Shown: positions 1 through 9,031, counted from the stretch's first letter. The stretch is DNA of 43,719 bases from Clostridiales bacterium (GCA_018374355.1 JAHAFI010000027.1:1-43719); one strand, 5' to 3'. The notes: generated by a model from the letters alone, not told the origin. A program made the numbers and translations.

Positions 1-291
1 CAGTGCATTCAGGAAGTTCTGGAACAGACGGGAACGGCTAAGGAGGAGATCCGCTGGTACATTCTTCATCAGGCAAACAGCCGGATTATAAAATCAGTGG
101 CGAAGCGCCTGCGGGTACCGGAAGAGAAAATTCCCATGAACATGGATCAATACGGGAATACTTCGGCGGCAAGCATTCCCATTCTGCTGGATGAGATGAA
201 CCGGAAAGGGATGCTGGAAAGAGGAGACCGGCTGATGTTATCCGGATTTGGAGCGGGACTGACTTGGGGAGCGGCCCAGATTATCTGGTAG
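1..291 (+). CDS. fabH: 3-oxoacyl-ACP synthase III (KAS III), C-terminal part
   Basis: The reading frame is open from base 1, so the gene begins outside the window; 96 residues remain. The fragment carries the two C-terminal KAS III active-site blocks: a HQAN motif (His at fragment residue 23) followed by NSRI, and a YGNTSAAS block (Asn at residue 53), ending in the usual G-F-G-x-G-L-T-W-G stretch. The family condenses an acyl-CoA with malonyl-ACP to start fatty acid synthesis, using a Cys-His-Asn triad; the Cys lies upstream and is not visible. No other fab gene follows, so this copy may serve a specialised acyl chain rather than the housekeeping operon. That last point is inference. Confidence 0.88.
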   Translation, partial: QCIQEVLEQTGTAKEEIRWYILHQANSRIIKSVAKRLRVPEEKIPMNMDQYGNTSAASIPILLDEMNRKGMLERGDRLMLSGFGAGLTWGAAQIIW

Positions 292-402
292 CATTTATCT
301 GATTTTTGTGGTAGTATATTTAAATACATAGTTTTTAAATGACGGGGAATCCTTTTAAGAAGGTACGGCAGACAGCCGGAATTTTTAAAGGAGGAACCGA
401 TC

Positions 403-612
403 ATGAATGAAAAACTGCAGGTACAGAAAAAGGAAAGCGATGAGAAAGATAAATATGGGATTTCCCATGAGGGAGATTTTTTCTCGTGCTCAGCTACAGA
501 CTGTACCGGGCTGATTCCGGCGGGGATCGTGTCGGATGCGGAGAGAGAGGCCTATAAAGAGCTTTACCCGTCACTGACGCCGATCGTGGTCAGCCAAGAG
601 AAAGAAGAATAG
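403..612 (+). CDS. Small protein of unknown function
   Basis: A 69-residue protein with a strong ribosome site (AAAGGAGG, 8 bases before the ATG). I do not recognise the family. The N-terminal 25 residues are charged and rich in Lys, Glu and Asp; the middle holds an S-C-S-A-T-D-C-T-G-L-I-P segment with two cysteines five residues apart, which could bind metal or form a disulfide; the C-terminus is acidic. There is no signal peptide or membrane segment. It lies 111 bases after fabH and 19 bases before a GNAT gene on the same strand, so co-transcription with the acetyltransferase is likely. Confidence 0.6.
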   Translation: MNEKLQVQKKESDEKDKYGISHEGDFFSCSATDCTGLIPAGIVSDAEREAYKELYPSLTPIVVSQEKEE

Positions 613-631
613 TAAAAAGGCAGGGAACCAA

Positions 632-1114
632 ATGAAAGAAACTATTACAACAGATAAAAAGATTCAAATCAGACCATACGAAGAAAAGGATTTTGAGCGT
701 CTGGCAGAGATTCACGATCCTGCCCGGAAGAATGAACTGGCATCGGCAGGCTTGCAGGATGCGTTTGTGCCGTTTTCTATAGCTGCAAAAACAGAGGGGT
801 TGTTTGAGTATGAGGTTTATGTTGCGGAGTATGAAGGGGAGACGGCGGGATTTATCGCGTTCGAGGAAGAAGAAATCGTATGGCTGTATGTGGATGTGAA
901 TTACGCCCGGAGAGGAATCGGAAAGAGTCTGATTCATTTTGCTTTGGAAAGAGTCCGTAAAGAGGATGTGAGCATTGAGGTGCTTGAGGGCAATGACCCG
1001 GCTATCCGTCTGTACAAATCCTGTGGTTTCCGGATTACGGAGACCTTGTCGGGACAGATGCCGGGAAATGAAAAGTTTTCTGTGACGGCTCATGTGATGA
1101 GGTATAGCTGCTGA
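632..1114 (+). CDS. GNAT family N-acetyltransferase
   Basis: A 160-residue single-domain GNAT protein. After about 12 N-terminal residues it starts a typical beta1 strand (I-Q-I-R-P-Y-E-E-K-D-F), and motif A for acetyl-CoA binding is visible as V-N-Y-A-R-R-G-I-G-K-S-L near residues 89-100. The C-terminal A-I-R-L-Y-K-S-C-G-F block is the classic motif B. The substrate cannot be read from sequence; the fold resembles RimI-like and small-molecule acetylases. It follows the small unknown gene by 19 bases with an AGGGAACC-type ribosome site. Confidence 0.85.
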   Translation: MKETITTDKKIQIRPYEEKDFERLAEIHDPARKNELASAGLQDAFVPFSIAAKTEGLFEYEVYVAEYEGETAGFIAFEEEEIVWLYVDVNYARRGIGKSLIHFALERVRKEDVSIEVLEGNDPAIRLYKSCGFRITETLSGQMPGNEKFSVTAHVMRYSC

Positions 1115-1187
1115 TAATTGAATATTGCGGTATTCTTTAGGACAGAGGGATGAAGTATGCAGGTACTTTGAGAAGGGGGAAAATGCG

Positions 1188-1916
1188 ATGTTCAGTTATG
1201 AGATCATACAGTCTTTTAATCAATTGGAAATGTTGATTTACACCTATATTATGGAGCATAAATCAGAAACTCAGTATATGACGATCCGCGAACTTTCCGA
1301 GGCAGTGCATGTATCGACGTCCACAATTTTAAGATTTTGTAAAAAGGCAGGATGTGAAGGCTGGTCAGAATTTCGGGTACAGTTTAAAATGTATTTGAAA
1401 GAAGAAAAGAAAAATAAAAGGAAGCTGGCGGCAGATAACAATTTGGATGAACTGAATTATTTTTTCAGAACGGTAACGTCCACGAAATACGAAGAAACGA
1501 TTCAGGAAGCAGTGAAATTACTCAGGGATGCAAAACAGGTGATTTTTATCGGAATAGGTACATCGGGAATTCTTGGAAAATATGGTGCGAGATACTTTTC
1601 CAATATGGGAAAACACAGTCAGTATATAGAAGATCCCTATTATCCGGTTGTCGCCGATATGGAAGATACGGTTGTAATCGTTCTGTCAGAGTCAGGAGAA
1701 ACACCGGAAATTGTTAATTTTGCAGAACGGTTCCGGGAACATAATTGCCGGCTGCTGACGGTTACCAATGGTGCATCCTGTACACTGGCGAAGATGGCAG
1801 ACTGCAGTCTTGCTTATTATGTGCCGGAATACCGGGTAAAAAATGAATATAATATTACAACACAGGTTCCTGTATTGTATCTTTTAGAACTTTTAGGAAG
1901 AAGAAGCTGCCAGTAG
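1188..1916 (+). CDS. MurR/RpiR family transcriptional regulator
   Basis: A 242-residue regulator with an N-terminal HTH_6 domain (about residues 1-75, including I-R-E-L-S-E-A-V-H-V-S-T-S-T-I-L-R-F as recognition region) and a C-terminal SIS sugar-phosphate-binding domain (about 100-235, with V-I-F-I-G-I-G-T-S and L-S-E-S-G-E-T loops). The ATG at 1188 is preferred over a TTG at 1125 because it follows GAAGGGGG by 7 bases and starts the conserved domain. It is followed by a strong terminator and then the PTS and GH1 genes, so it probably senses the phosphorylated sugar and controls the downstream promoter. Confidence 0.9.
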   Translation: MFSYEIIQSFNQLEMLIYTYIMEHKSETQYMTIRELSEAVHVSTSTILRFCKKAGCEGWSEFRVQFKMYLKEEKKNKRKLAADNNLDELNYFFRTVTSTKYEETIQEAVKLLRDAKQVIFIGIGTSGILGKYGARYFSNMGKHSQYIEDPYYPVVADMEDTVVIVLSESGETPEIVNFAERFREHNCRLLTVTNGASCTLAKMADCSLAYYVPEYRVKNEYNITTQVPVLYLLELLGRRSCQ

Positions 1917-1935
1917 AAAATATAAAATCAGGTGA

Positions 1936-1990
1936 AACAAGGTGCTTTATGTACGTCTGACCGACGGAACATAAAACACCTTGTTTTTTT
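1936..1990 (+). terminator. Rho-independent terminator after the RpiR regulator
   Basis: A 17-bp stem (1936-1952 with 1969-1985, one mismatch) and a 16-base loop, running directly into a seven-T tract. It separates the regulator transcript from the PTS gene, so the transporter needs its own promoter. Confidence 0.9.
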
Positions 1991-2046
1991 CAGGAAACAA
2001 ATTTTTTCCGGTATGGATAAATGCCTAAGAGCGGCCAAACACTACT

Positions 2047-2070
2047 CTTTTTCGAAAAGATATGTATAAT
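2047..2070 (+). promoter_or_regulatory. Promoter and candidate RpiR operator upstream of the PTS gene
   Basis: A perfect TATAAT lies at 2065-2070, 52 bases before the PTS start. The region 17 bases upstream (about 2042-2047) has no good -35 box. A 10-bp palindrome TTTTCGAAAA (2049-2058) sits in the spacer, where a repressor or MerR-like distortion could act. Assignment to the RpiR protein is inference from proximity. Confidence 0.5.
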
Positions 2071-2121
2071 AGGATTTATAAAGTGACCGGCACTGAAAAC
2101 GTAAAATAGAGGAGAAGAGAC

Positions 2122-4011
2122 ATGGCTATTGATTATCAGAAAACCGCCAGAGAGCTGGTAAAAGAGTTGGGCGGAAATGAAAATATTTCTAATGTTACTC
2201 ACTGTGCTACGAGGTTACGGTTCATTTTAAAGGATGAATCCGTTGTAGATTCGGCAAAGGTTTCCAAGATTCAGGGCGTGATTACAACCATACAGGCAGG
2301 AGGGCAATATCAGGTTGTTATCGGAAACCATGTAAAAGACGCATTCGAATATGTGATGCAGCTTGTTACGATTGATGAAAAACAGACTGGGGGAGCAAAA
2401 CAGAAGGTTGGTGTACTCAGTAAACTGGTAGATATAATTTCTGCAATTTTTGCACCATTTCTGTATACACTGGCAGCATGTGGTATCCTACAGGGAATTT
2501 TAGGAATTTTTGTAGCAATGAATGCAATTGATACCACAGGAGGAACTTATCAAATCCTAAATTTTATTTCATGGACAGCATTTACGTTCCTTCCGGTGCT
2601 GATTGCAGTGACTGCATCTAAGAAATTCAATGTGAATACTTATGCAGCGCTGGTGATTGCGTGCGCACTGGTGTGTCCGGATTATATCAATATGGTAAAT
2701 GCAGGAGAACCCGTATATTTCCTTGGCATGAGAGTGCAGCTTCTGAGTTATACGTCTTCTGTTATTCCGATTATTCTTGCCATCTGGGTGGCATCCTATG
2801 TACAGAAATTTTTTGATAAATATCTGCCGATTGTTGTAAGAAATCTGTTTTCACCAATGTTTACGATTGTCATTATGGTTCCGCTGACTCTGCTTGCATT
2901 TGGACCGATTGGAAGTACCGTGGGAAATGCAATTGGCGGTATCTACAGTTATCTTTATGGGTTAAGTCCGATCGTTGCAGGCATGATTGTAGGTGGTTTC
3001 TGGGAAGTTCTGGTTATCTTCGGCGTACATTGGGGTATCACTCCTGTTACGGTAGGCAACTATTCAAATCTTGGGTATGACACCTTTACGGGACTTCAGG
3101 CCTCCGCAGTGTTCTCACAGGCAGGCGCTGCACTGGGCGTATTTTTTAAGACGAAAGACAAAGATATGAAGGGTATATCCCTTTCAGCGGCAGTTACCGG
3201 ACTTTTCGGTATCACAGAACCTGCAATTTACGGCATCAACCTGAGACTGAAAAAGCCGATGATCTGCGGATGTATCGCAGGCGCTGTGGGCGGTGCTGTT
3301 GCAGGCGGTTTTCACGCAGTATCATGGGGATATAATATGCCGGGAATTGCAACACTTCCTGCATACTTTAAAGCGGGACATATGACACAGTTTATCGGTC
3401 TTTTGATCTCCGTTCTTGTTTCTTTTATACTGGGCATGATTCTGACTATGATTGTTGGATTTAAAGAGGATGTGGAAACAGAAACAGCAGAAGAAAAAGA
3501 AGAAGGAAAGACAATAGAAAAGGCAGCAGAAAAGGCAGTAGAAAAGACAATGGAGGCAGAAACAGTAAAACTTGCAAGCCCCGTGAAAGGAACAGCAATG
3601 CCGGTTTCTCAGGTAAAAGATGAAGCTTTTGCATCCAAAGCAATGGGGGACGGAATGGGCATTCTTCCGGAAGAAGGAAAACTTTATGCCCCGTTTGACG
3701 GAAGCGTCGATGTGGTATTTCCTACCGGACATGCGGTGGGCATGACCGGGGAGAACGGAATTGAAATATTGCTGCATATCGGAATTGATACCGTGCAGCT
3801 TGATGGAAAAGGCTTCAAGGCATATGTCAATCAGGGAGATCATGTGAAAAAAGGTGATCTTCTGGTGGAATTTGATCAGGAAATGATAAAAAAAGAAGGT
3901 TATGACACAACAGTCATTTATATCGTAACCAACATGGATGATATGAAAGGTTTGGAATCAGTTTCAGGAAAAACAGAGGCTCTTGCAGATATTATGACAG
4001 TTGAACGATAA
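2122..4011 (+). CDS. PTS beta-glucoside transporter subunit EIIBCA
   Basis: A 629-residue three-domain permease. EIIB is at about 1-90, with the phosphorylated cysteine C28 in N-V-T-H-C-A-T-R-L-R. EIIC spans about 105-455 with roughly ten hydrophobic segments and the G-I-T-E-P motif (E366). A Glu/Lys-rich low-complexity linker (about 455-490) leads to EIIA, where H552 in L-L-H-I-G-I-D-T is the phospho-acceptor and H537 its partner. It imports and phosphorylates a beta-glucoside at the inner membrane using HPr-phosphate. Good GAGGAG ribosome site; the GH1 gene follows by 19 bases, which fixes the substrate class as aryl- or oligo-beta-glucosides. The nearby control element appears to be RpiR rather than a LicT-type antiterminator. 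Confidence 0.93.
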   Translation: MAIDYQKTARELVKELGGNENISNVTHCATRLRFILKDESVVDSAKVSKIQGVITTIQAGGQYQVVIGNHVKDAFEYVMQLVTIDEKQTGGAKQKVGVLSKLVDIISAIFAPFLYTLAACGILQGILGIFVAMNAIDTTGGTYQILNFISWTAFTFLPVLIAVTASKKFNVNTYAALVIACALVCPDYINMVNAGEPVYFLGMRVQLLSYTSSVIPIILAIWVASYVQKFFDKYLPIVVRNLFSPMFTIVIMVPLTLLAFGPIGSTVGNAIGGIYSYLYGLSPIVAGMIVGGFWEVLVIFGVHWGITPVTVGNYSNLGYDTFTGLQASAVFSQAGAALGVFFKTKDKDMKGISLSAAVTGLFGITEPAIYGINLRLKKPMICGCIAGAVGGAVAGGFHAVSWGYNMPGIATLPAYFKAGHMTQFIGLLISVLVSFILGMILTMIVGFKEDVETETAEEKEEGKTIEKAAEKAVEKTMEAETVKLASPVKGTAMPVSQVKDEAFASKAMGDGMGILPEEGKLYAPFDGSVDVVFPTGHAVGMTGENGIEILLHIGIDTVQLDGKGFKAYVNQGDHVKKGDLLVEFDQEMIKKEGYDTTVIYIVTNMDDMKGLESVSGKTEALADIMTVER

Positions 4012-4030
4012 GACGGGAGGATGATTAGAT

Positions 4031-5464
4031 ATGAACAGATTACCGGATAATTTTCTCTGGGGCGGTGCAGTTGCCGCCCATCAGGTGGAAGGCGGCTGGA
4101 ATGAAGGCGGAAAAGGTGTCAGCATTGTAGATGTTTTGACCGGGGGCGCACATGGGATTGACCGTGTAATTACAGACGGAGTAAAAGAAGAGTGTTACTA
4201 TCCAAATCATGAAGCTGTTGATTTCTATCACCATTATAAAGAAGATATCAAGCTATTTGCGGAAATGGGATTCAAGTGTTTTCGTACATCCATTGCATGG
4301 ACCAGAATCTTTCCAAACGGAGATGATGAAATTCCGAATGAAGCTGGTTTGCAGTTTTATGATGATTTATTCGATGAACTTTTAAAATATAATATCCAGC
4401 CGGTAGTGACACTGTCACATTTTGAAATGCCATATCATCTTGTGAAAGAGTATGGCGGATGGAAAAACAGAAAAGTCATAGACTTCTTTGTGAAATATGC
4501 ATTGACAGTAATGGAACGATATAAAGATAAAGTGCAATATTGGATGACATTTAATGAGATCAATAACCAAAAGAATTACAAATATCCATTATTTGGTTAT
4601 ACCTGTTCCGGCGTTATCTTTATGAATGAAGAGAATCCGGAGGAATGCATGTATCAGGTGGTGCACCATGAACTGGTTGCCAGTGCACTTGTAGTAAAGA
4701 AAGGCCATGAGATTAATCCGGATTTCCGGATTGGCTGCATGGTTGCCTGTGTACCGATTTATCCATTCTCCTGTCACCCGGACGACATGATGTATTCCGT
4801 AGAGGCAATGCATGACAGATACCTGTTCGGAGATGTACATGTACGGGGGGAATATCCGAATTATATTCTGCGTGAATGGGAGAGAAAGAATTTCCATATC
4901 CGTATGGAAGCAGGAGATGCAGAAATCCTGAGGGAAGGAGCAGTAGACTATGTGGGCTTCAGCTACTATATGACCAATGCGGTAAAAGCAGATGTAGTTT
5001 GCGATGGAAATGGACTGGATGGATATCCGGGAAGTGTCAATAACCCATTTGTTAAAAAGAGCGAATGGGGATGGCAGATTGACCCGGTGGGACTGCGTTA
5101 TGCTTTGAATCTTCTGTATGAAAGATACCAGAAGCCGCTGTTCATCGTAGAAAACGGCTTTGGCGCTATTGATGAGGTGAAACCGGATGGAAGTATCGAG
5201 GATGATTACCGGATTGCATATCTTAGGGAACATATCGAGGCAATGAAAAAAGCGGTTCTTTTGGATGGTGTTGAGCTGATGGGATATACCCCGTGGGGAT
5301 GCATTGACTGCATTTCCTTTACTACAGGGGAAATGAAGAAGAGATACGGTTTTATCTATGTGGATAAAGACAATGAAGGAAATGGAACCCTGAAACGAAG
5401 CAAAAAGAAATCTTTTGAATGGTATAAAAAAGTAATTGCAACCAATGGTGAAGAACTGGAATAA
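4031..5464 (+). CDS. 6-phospho-beta-glucosidase, glycoside hydrolase family 1
   Basis: A 477-residue GH1 enzyme, the usual length. The acid/base glutamate is E176 in M-T-F-N-E-I-N and the nucleophile is E374 in I-V-E-N-G-F-G. The C-terminal S-K-K-K-S-F-E-W-Y-K-K block matches the phosphate-binding Ser/Lys/Tyr signature that separates 6-phospho-glycosidases from plain beta-glucosidases. It hydrolyses the sugar phosphate delivered by the adjacent EIIBCA permease to glucose-6-phosphate plus aglycone in the cytoplasm. A GGGAGG ribosome site lies 11 bases before the ATG. A terminator closes the operon at 5493. Confidence 0.93.
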   Translation: MNRLPDNFLWGGAVAAHQVEGGWNEGGKGVSIVDVLTGGAHGIDRVITDGVKEECYYPNHEAVDFYHHYKEDIKLFAEMGFKCFRTSIAWTRIFPNGDDEIPNEAGLQFYDDLFDELLKYNIQPVVTLSHFEMPYHLVKEYGGWKNRKVIDFFVKYALTVMERYKDKVQYWMTFNEINNQKNYKYPLFGYTCSGVIFMNEENPEECMYQVVHHELVASALVVKKGHEINPDFRIGCMVACVPIYPFSCHPDDMMYSVEAMHDRYLFGDVHVRGEYPNYILREWERKNFHIRMEAGDAEILREGAVDYVGFSYYMTNAVKADVVCDGNGLDGYPGSVNNPFVKKSEWGWQIDPVGLRYALNLLYERYQKPLFIVENGFGAIDEVKPDGSIEDDYRIAYLREHIEAMKKAVLLDGVELMGYTPWGCIDCISFTTGEMKKRYGFIYVDKDNEGNGTLKRSKKKSFEWYKKVIATNGEELE

Positions 5465-5492
5465 AAGATAAGGTATAACAAAACCCTGTCCC

Positions 5493-5535
5493 GGCGCATA
5501 CTCTATAGAAAAAAGGTATGCGCCTTTCGATTTTT
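5493..5535 (+). terminator. Rho-independent terminator after the GH1 gene
   Basis: A 9-bp GC-rich perfect stem (5493-5501 with 5516-5524) and a 14-base loop, followed by TTTCGATTTTT. It overlaps an upstream ATG of the next reading frame, which is one reason for starting that gene later. Confidence 0.8.
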
Positions 5536-5562
5536 CGGAAGGCTGCAAGGGTGCAGAAAACC

Positions 5563-6042
5563 ATGCCATATGAAAACTACCGGAGTATCATCGGAATTAT
5601 CCAGAACATCAGCCGGGGAGCAGACTGCTGTTCCATGGTTATCAACCTGCGGACGGAACAGGGAATCACGAATTTCATTCTTTCAGGAAATACACGGGTG
5701 ATTGACGATATCAGATTGAGAAGCGGAATGCGGATCGCGGCATTTTATGACGCCAGTCTGCCTGTGCCGGCCATTTTTCCACCCCAGTACCGGGCGGAGC
5801 TGATTACTGTTTTGCGCAGGGACCAGAGCGTCATGCTGAATTATTTTGACGAAACCCTGACGTCAGCGGATCATACCCTGCGTCTGAACATCAGTCCCAT
5901 GACCAGTATCCTCACCTTAAACGGTCAGAGATATCCATGCCCGCCGGAAAATTCAGTTCTTCTGGTTTACTACAGCCGGACTACTTTCAGCATTCCGCCT
6001 CAGACCACACCTCAGAGAGTCATTGTGCTGTGTCCTGACTAG
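5563..6042 (+). CDS. Conserved-looking protein of unknown function, possible OB-like beta fold
   Basis: A 159-residue protein if started at the ATG at 5563; an upstream in-frame ATG at 5518 falls inside the preceding terminator stem and has no ribosome site. I do not recognise the family. The first 70 residues alternate beta-strand-like blocks (S-I-I-G-I-I-Q-N-I, C-C-S-M-V-I-N-L, I-T-N-F-I-L-S-G-N-T-R-V-I) ending in an A-F-Y-D-A-S-L-P-V-P-A-I-F-P-P-Q-Y segment, reminiscent of small OB-like modules. There is no signal peptide, so it is probably cytoplasmic. It is isolated between two terminator-like hairpins, so it is likely a single-gene transcript. Confidence 0.6.
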   Translation: MPYENYRSIIGIIQNISRGADCCSMVINLRTEQGITNFILSGNTRVIDDIRLRSGMRIAAFYDASLPVPAIFPPQYRAELITVLRRDQSVMLNYFDETLTSADHTLRLNISPMTSILTLNGQRYPCPPENSVLLVYYSRTTFSIPPQTTPQRVIVLCPD

Positions 6043-6114
6043 CTCTCCTAAACGCACCATCTGTAGAGGAGAGAGCCGTATATATTTTCAGGATAAAATA
6101 ATTTGTCTGACACA

Positions 6115-6143
6115 TTGACGTTTGGGAGAAAAACGATTATTAT
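6115..6143 (+). promoter_or_regulatory. SigA-type promoter for the Ca2+ ATPase gene
   Basis: TTGACG (6115-6120) and TATTAT (6138-6143) are separated by exactly 17 bases. It lies about 120 bases before the TTG start of the ATPase, leaving a leader with a direct repeat (6172-6184 and 6198-6210). Confidence 0.7.
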
Positions 6144-6263
6144 ATTCCTTATACTAGAAGCAAAATTCTGTATGGTGTAATATCCGGGAAGGAGTAGATG
6201 GTATAATATCAGGCCGGATTTTGCATACTAAAGTATCCTATTAAAGCATAAGGGAGTGATTTT

Positions 6264-8879
6264 TTGAAGTTTTACAATGTGTCAGAGGAAGCAGTAATAA
6301 AAGAACTGTCATCGGATGCCGTAAAGGGGCTTTCAGAATCCGAAATTGCTGCGAGACAGAAACAGTACGGGGAAAACCGGCTGAAGGAAAAGAAAAAGAA
6401 GACGGCGTTTCAGCGGTTTATCGATCAGTTTAAGGATGTAATGATCTTAATCCTGCTTGCTGCGGCTGCCGTCTCTTTCGTAATTGCCTGTACGGAAGGA
6501 AAGCCGAAAGAATTTTTTGAACCGGCTCTGATTCTTTTGATCGTGGTGGTCAATGCGGTGATGGGCGTGCTTCAGGAGAGTAAGGCGGAAAAAGCGCTGG
6601 ATGCCCTGAAAAGCATGTCGGCGCCCCATGCAAGAGTCATCCGGGACGGAAAAGAGAAAATCATTGATGCAAAGGAGCTGGTTCCGGGGGATATCATTCA
6701 TCTGGAAGCGGGTGATTTTGTTCCTGCGGATGGACGCCTTCTGCACAGCGCCAGCCTGAAAAGCGAAGAGTCTGCGCTGACAGGAGAATCGGTGCCCTCT
6801 GAAAAAGATGCGGTGGCTTTGGTAAAGGAAGACGCTCCTCTGGGTGACCGCAGCAATATGATCTTTTCAGGGTGCAGCATCACTTACGGAACAGCTTCCG
6901 CGATCGTCACAGCCACGGGCATGAATACCGAGATGGGAAAAATCGCCAACCTGCTGGAAGGAGAAGAGGAAGGCGAGACGCCGCTGCAGAAGAAGCTGGC
7001 CCAGCTTGGAAAATATCTGGGTATCGTAGCTTTAGCGGCCTGCGCTGTGATTTTCGTTATCGGGGTTGCCAATGGAATTCCGGTGCTGGAAATCTTTATG
7101 ACTGCAGTATCGCTGGCAGTTTCTGCTATTCCGGAGGGACTTCCGGCTATCGTGACCATCGTGCTGTCCATCGGTGTCCAGCGGATGGTAAAGAAAAATG
7201 CAATTATCCGCAGGCTTCCGGCGGTGGAAACACTGGGAAGCGCTTCCATTATCTGTTCAGATAAGACGGGAACCCTCACCCAGAACCGAATGACGCTGGT
7301 AAAAACGTATCTGGAAAATGAGGAGGAAGCCAAGAATCTGTCTGATGAAAATTCAGACAGCGTGAAGAAGCTGCTTTTGTATGGAACCTTATGCTGTGAT
7401 GGAGCGGTCAGATTTGAAAACGGCGAGGAGCAGCATATCGGCGATCCTACAGAGACGGCGATTGTTCTGGCTGCCCATAAAAACGGAATGCCCAAAGAGG
7501 AAATCAACGGGCGGTATCCGCGTCTTGCAGAGATTCCCTTTGATTCAGACCGTAAGCTGATGACTACGGTAAATGAAATCGACGGGAAATACATGGTCAT
7601 TGTCAAGGGTGCATTTGACATGATGGAGGTGCGCTGCACACAAGGCAATCTGGCTAAGGCGCGGAAGATCGTAGATGAAATGAGCGCCGACGCCCTGCGT
7701 GTGCTGGCAATTGGATACAAGGAAATCGAAGAGATTCCCGAGGCGCCAACTTCACAGGAACTGGAAAACGGCCTGCATTTTATGGGGCTTGTGGGCATGA
7801 TCGATCCGCCCCGCCCGGAAGCAAAGGAAGCAGTTGCAGTCTGCAGGAAAGCGGGTATCCGTCCGGTCATGATCACCGGAGACCATGTGGTTACGGCTTC
7901 TGCCATTGCGAAGGATCTGGGGATTTTGCAGGAAGGTGAGCGGGCAATCACAGGGGCGCAGCTTGATGCCATGAGTGAAAGCGAGCTGGATCAGCAGGTA
8001 TCGGAGATTTCCGTTTATGCCCGGGTATCACCGGAAAATAAAATCCGAATCGTCAAAGCATGGCAGAGAAAGAATCAGGTAGTTTCCATGACAGGAGACG
8101 GCGTCAATGATGCACCGGCCCTGAAAGCTGCGGACATCGGCTGCGCCATGGGCATTACCGGAACCGATGTGGCAAAAGGTGCGGCAGATATGACGCTGAC
8201 CGACGATAACTTTGCTACAATCGTGGATGCCGTGAAGGAAGGACGCGGTATCTACGCCAATATCCGTAAGGTGGTAGGATTTTTGCTGGGTACTAATATC
8301 GGTGAGGTCGTGGGTGTATTTGCAGCAATGCTTCTGTGGCATAAGACGCTGTTTCTGTCCATGCAGCTTCTCTGGATCAATCTGGTAACGGACAGTCTTC
8401 CGGCCATTGCGCTGGGGATGGAACCTGTGGAGAAGGATGTGATGGAGCAGAAACCGAAGCCGAAGGACGAGAGCATCTTTGCCCATGGATACGGAGTTCG
8501 GATCATTCTGCAGGGCATCATGTTCGGCATTCTTTCACTGATTGCCTTTAAAGTGGGAGAAAATACCACCGAAACTCTGGCAGGGGGACAGACGCTGGCC
8601 TTTATGGTCCTGTCATTTTCACAGGTGATTCAGGTGTTTAATATGCGTTCAGAGCATTCCATTTTCAAAATCGGAGTGTTTGGCAATCATAAACTGAACT
8701 GGGCAGCGCTGGCATCACTTTTGCTGGTATCTCTGGTCTTGTTCACCCCGGTTTCTGTTGCATTTGGTCTGGTTATGCTTCCTTGGAAGCTGTATCTGCT
8801 GGGATTAGGGCTGGCTTTAGTTCCGGTGGCGGTGATGGAACTTTCCAAAGCATTCGGGTTAATTAAGCATCATCATTAA
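6264..8879 (+). CDS. P2A-type cation (Ca2+) transporting ATPase
   Basis: An 871-residue P-type ATPase starting with TTG, 7-8 bases after AGGGAG. In order it shows an N-terminal cation-ATPase domain (about 1-70), TM1-2, the actuator loop with the L-T-G-E-S-V-P block, TM3-4 with P-E-G-L-P, the phosphorylation site D333 in S-D-K-T-G-T-L-T, the nucleotide domain, the hinge T-G-D-G-V-N-D-A-P, and six C-terminal TM helices with the L-L-W-I-N-L-V-T-D segment. P-E-G-L plus N-L-V-T-D is the pattern of bacterial Ca2+ pumps (SERCA-like, YloB group), which export Ca2+ using ATP. It is monocistronic, between its own promoter and a strong hairpin. Confidence 0.92.
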   Translation: MKFYNVSEEAVIKELSSDAVKGLSESEIAARQKQYGENRLKEKKKKTAFQRFIDQFKDVMILILLAAAAVSFVIACTEGKPKEFFEPALILLIVVVNAVMGVLQESKAEKALDALKSMSAPHARVIRDGKEKIIDAKELVPGDIIHLEAGDFVPADGRLLHSASLKSEESALTGESVPSEKDAVALVKEDAPLGDRSNMIFSGCSITYGTASAIVTATGMNTEMGKIANLLEGEEEGETPLQKKLAQLGKYLGIVALAACAVIFVIGVANGIPVLEIFMTAVSLAVSAIPEGLPAIVTIVLSIGVQRMVKKNAIIRRLPAVETLGSASIICSDKTGTLTQNRMTLVKTYLENEEEAKNLSDENSDSVKKLLLYGTLCCDGAVRFENGEEQHIGDPTETAIVLAAHKNGMPKEEINGRYPRLAEIPFDSDRKLMTTVNEIDGKYMVIVKGAFDMMEVRCTQGNLAKARKIVDEMSADALRVLAIGYKEIEEIPEAPTSQELENGLHFMGLVGMIDPPRPEAKEAVAVCRKAGIRPVMITGDHVVTASAIAKDLGILQEGERAITGAQLDAMSESELDQQVSEISVYARVSPENKIRIVKAWQRKNQVVSMTGDGVNDAPALKAADIGCAMGITGTDVAKGAADMTLTDDNFATIVDAVKEGRGIYANIRKVVGFLLGTNIGEVVGVFAAMLLWHKTLFLSMQLLWINLVTDSLPAIALGMEPVEKDVMEQKPKPKDESIFAHGYGVRIILQGIMFGILSLIAFKVGENTTETLAGGQTLAFMVLSFSQVIQVFNMRSEHSIFKIGVFGNHKLNWAALASLLLVSLVLFTPVSVAFGLVMLPWKLYLLGLGLALVPVAVMELSKAFGLIKHHH

Positions 8880-8904
8880 AAATAGTGATATCGTTTAAAA
8901 TAAG

Positions 8905-8955
8905 CACGGGCGGGTACAAAATCTTGGGTTTTCCCAGATTTTGTACCCGCCCGTG
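8905..8955. terminator. Long bidirectional terminator hairpin between convergent genes
   Basis: A roughly 23-bp stem with one bulged T (8905-8928 with 8933-8955) and a TTTT loop, lying between the convergent ATPase and ABC-F genes. The plus side lacks a long T tract; the minus side runs into TTATTTT. It probably ends both transcripts. Confidence 0.75.
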
Positions 8956-9031
8956 TAATTGTTCCTCCGGTCATTGTTTCCAAGGTATTGTCTTGCTTTT
9001 GCAGGAAGGATACCGCAGTATGTTTGAAGAT

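Noticed and set aside
4589..5569. A 326-codon minus-strand open frame
   Set aside because: It is antisense to the GH1 gene, whose catalytic residues are intact.
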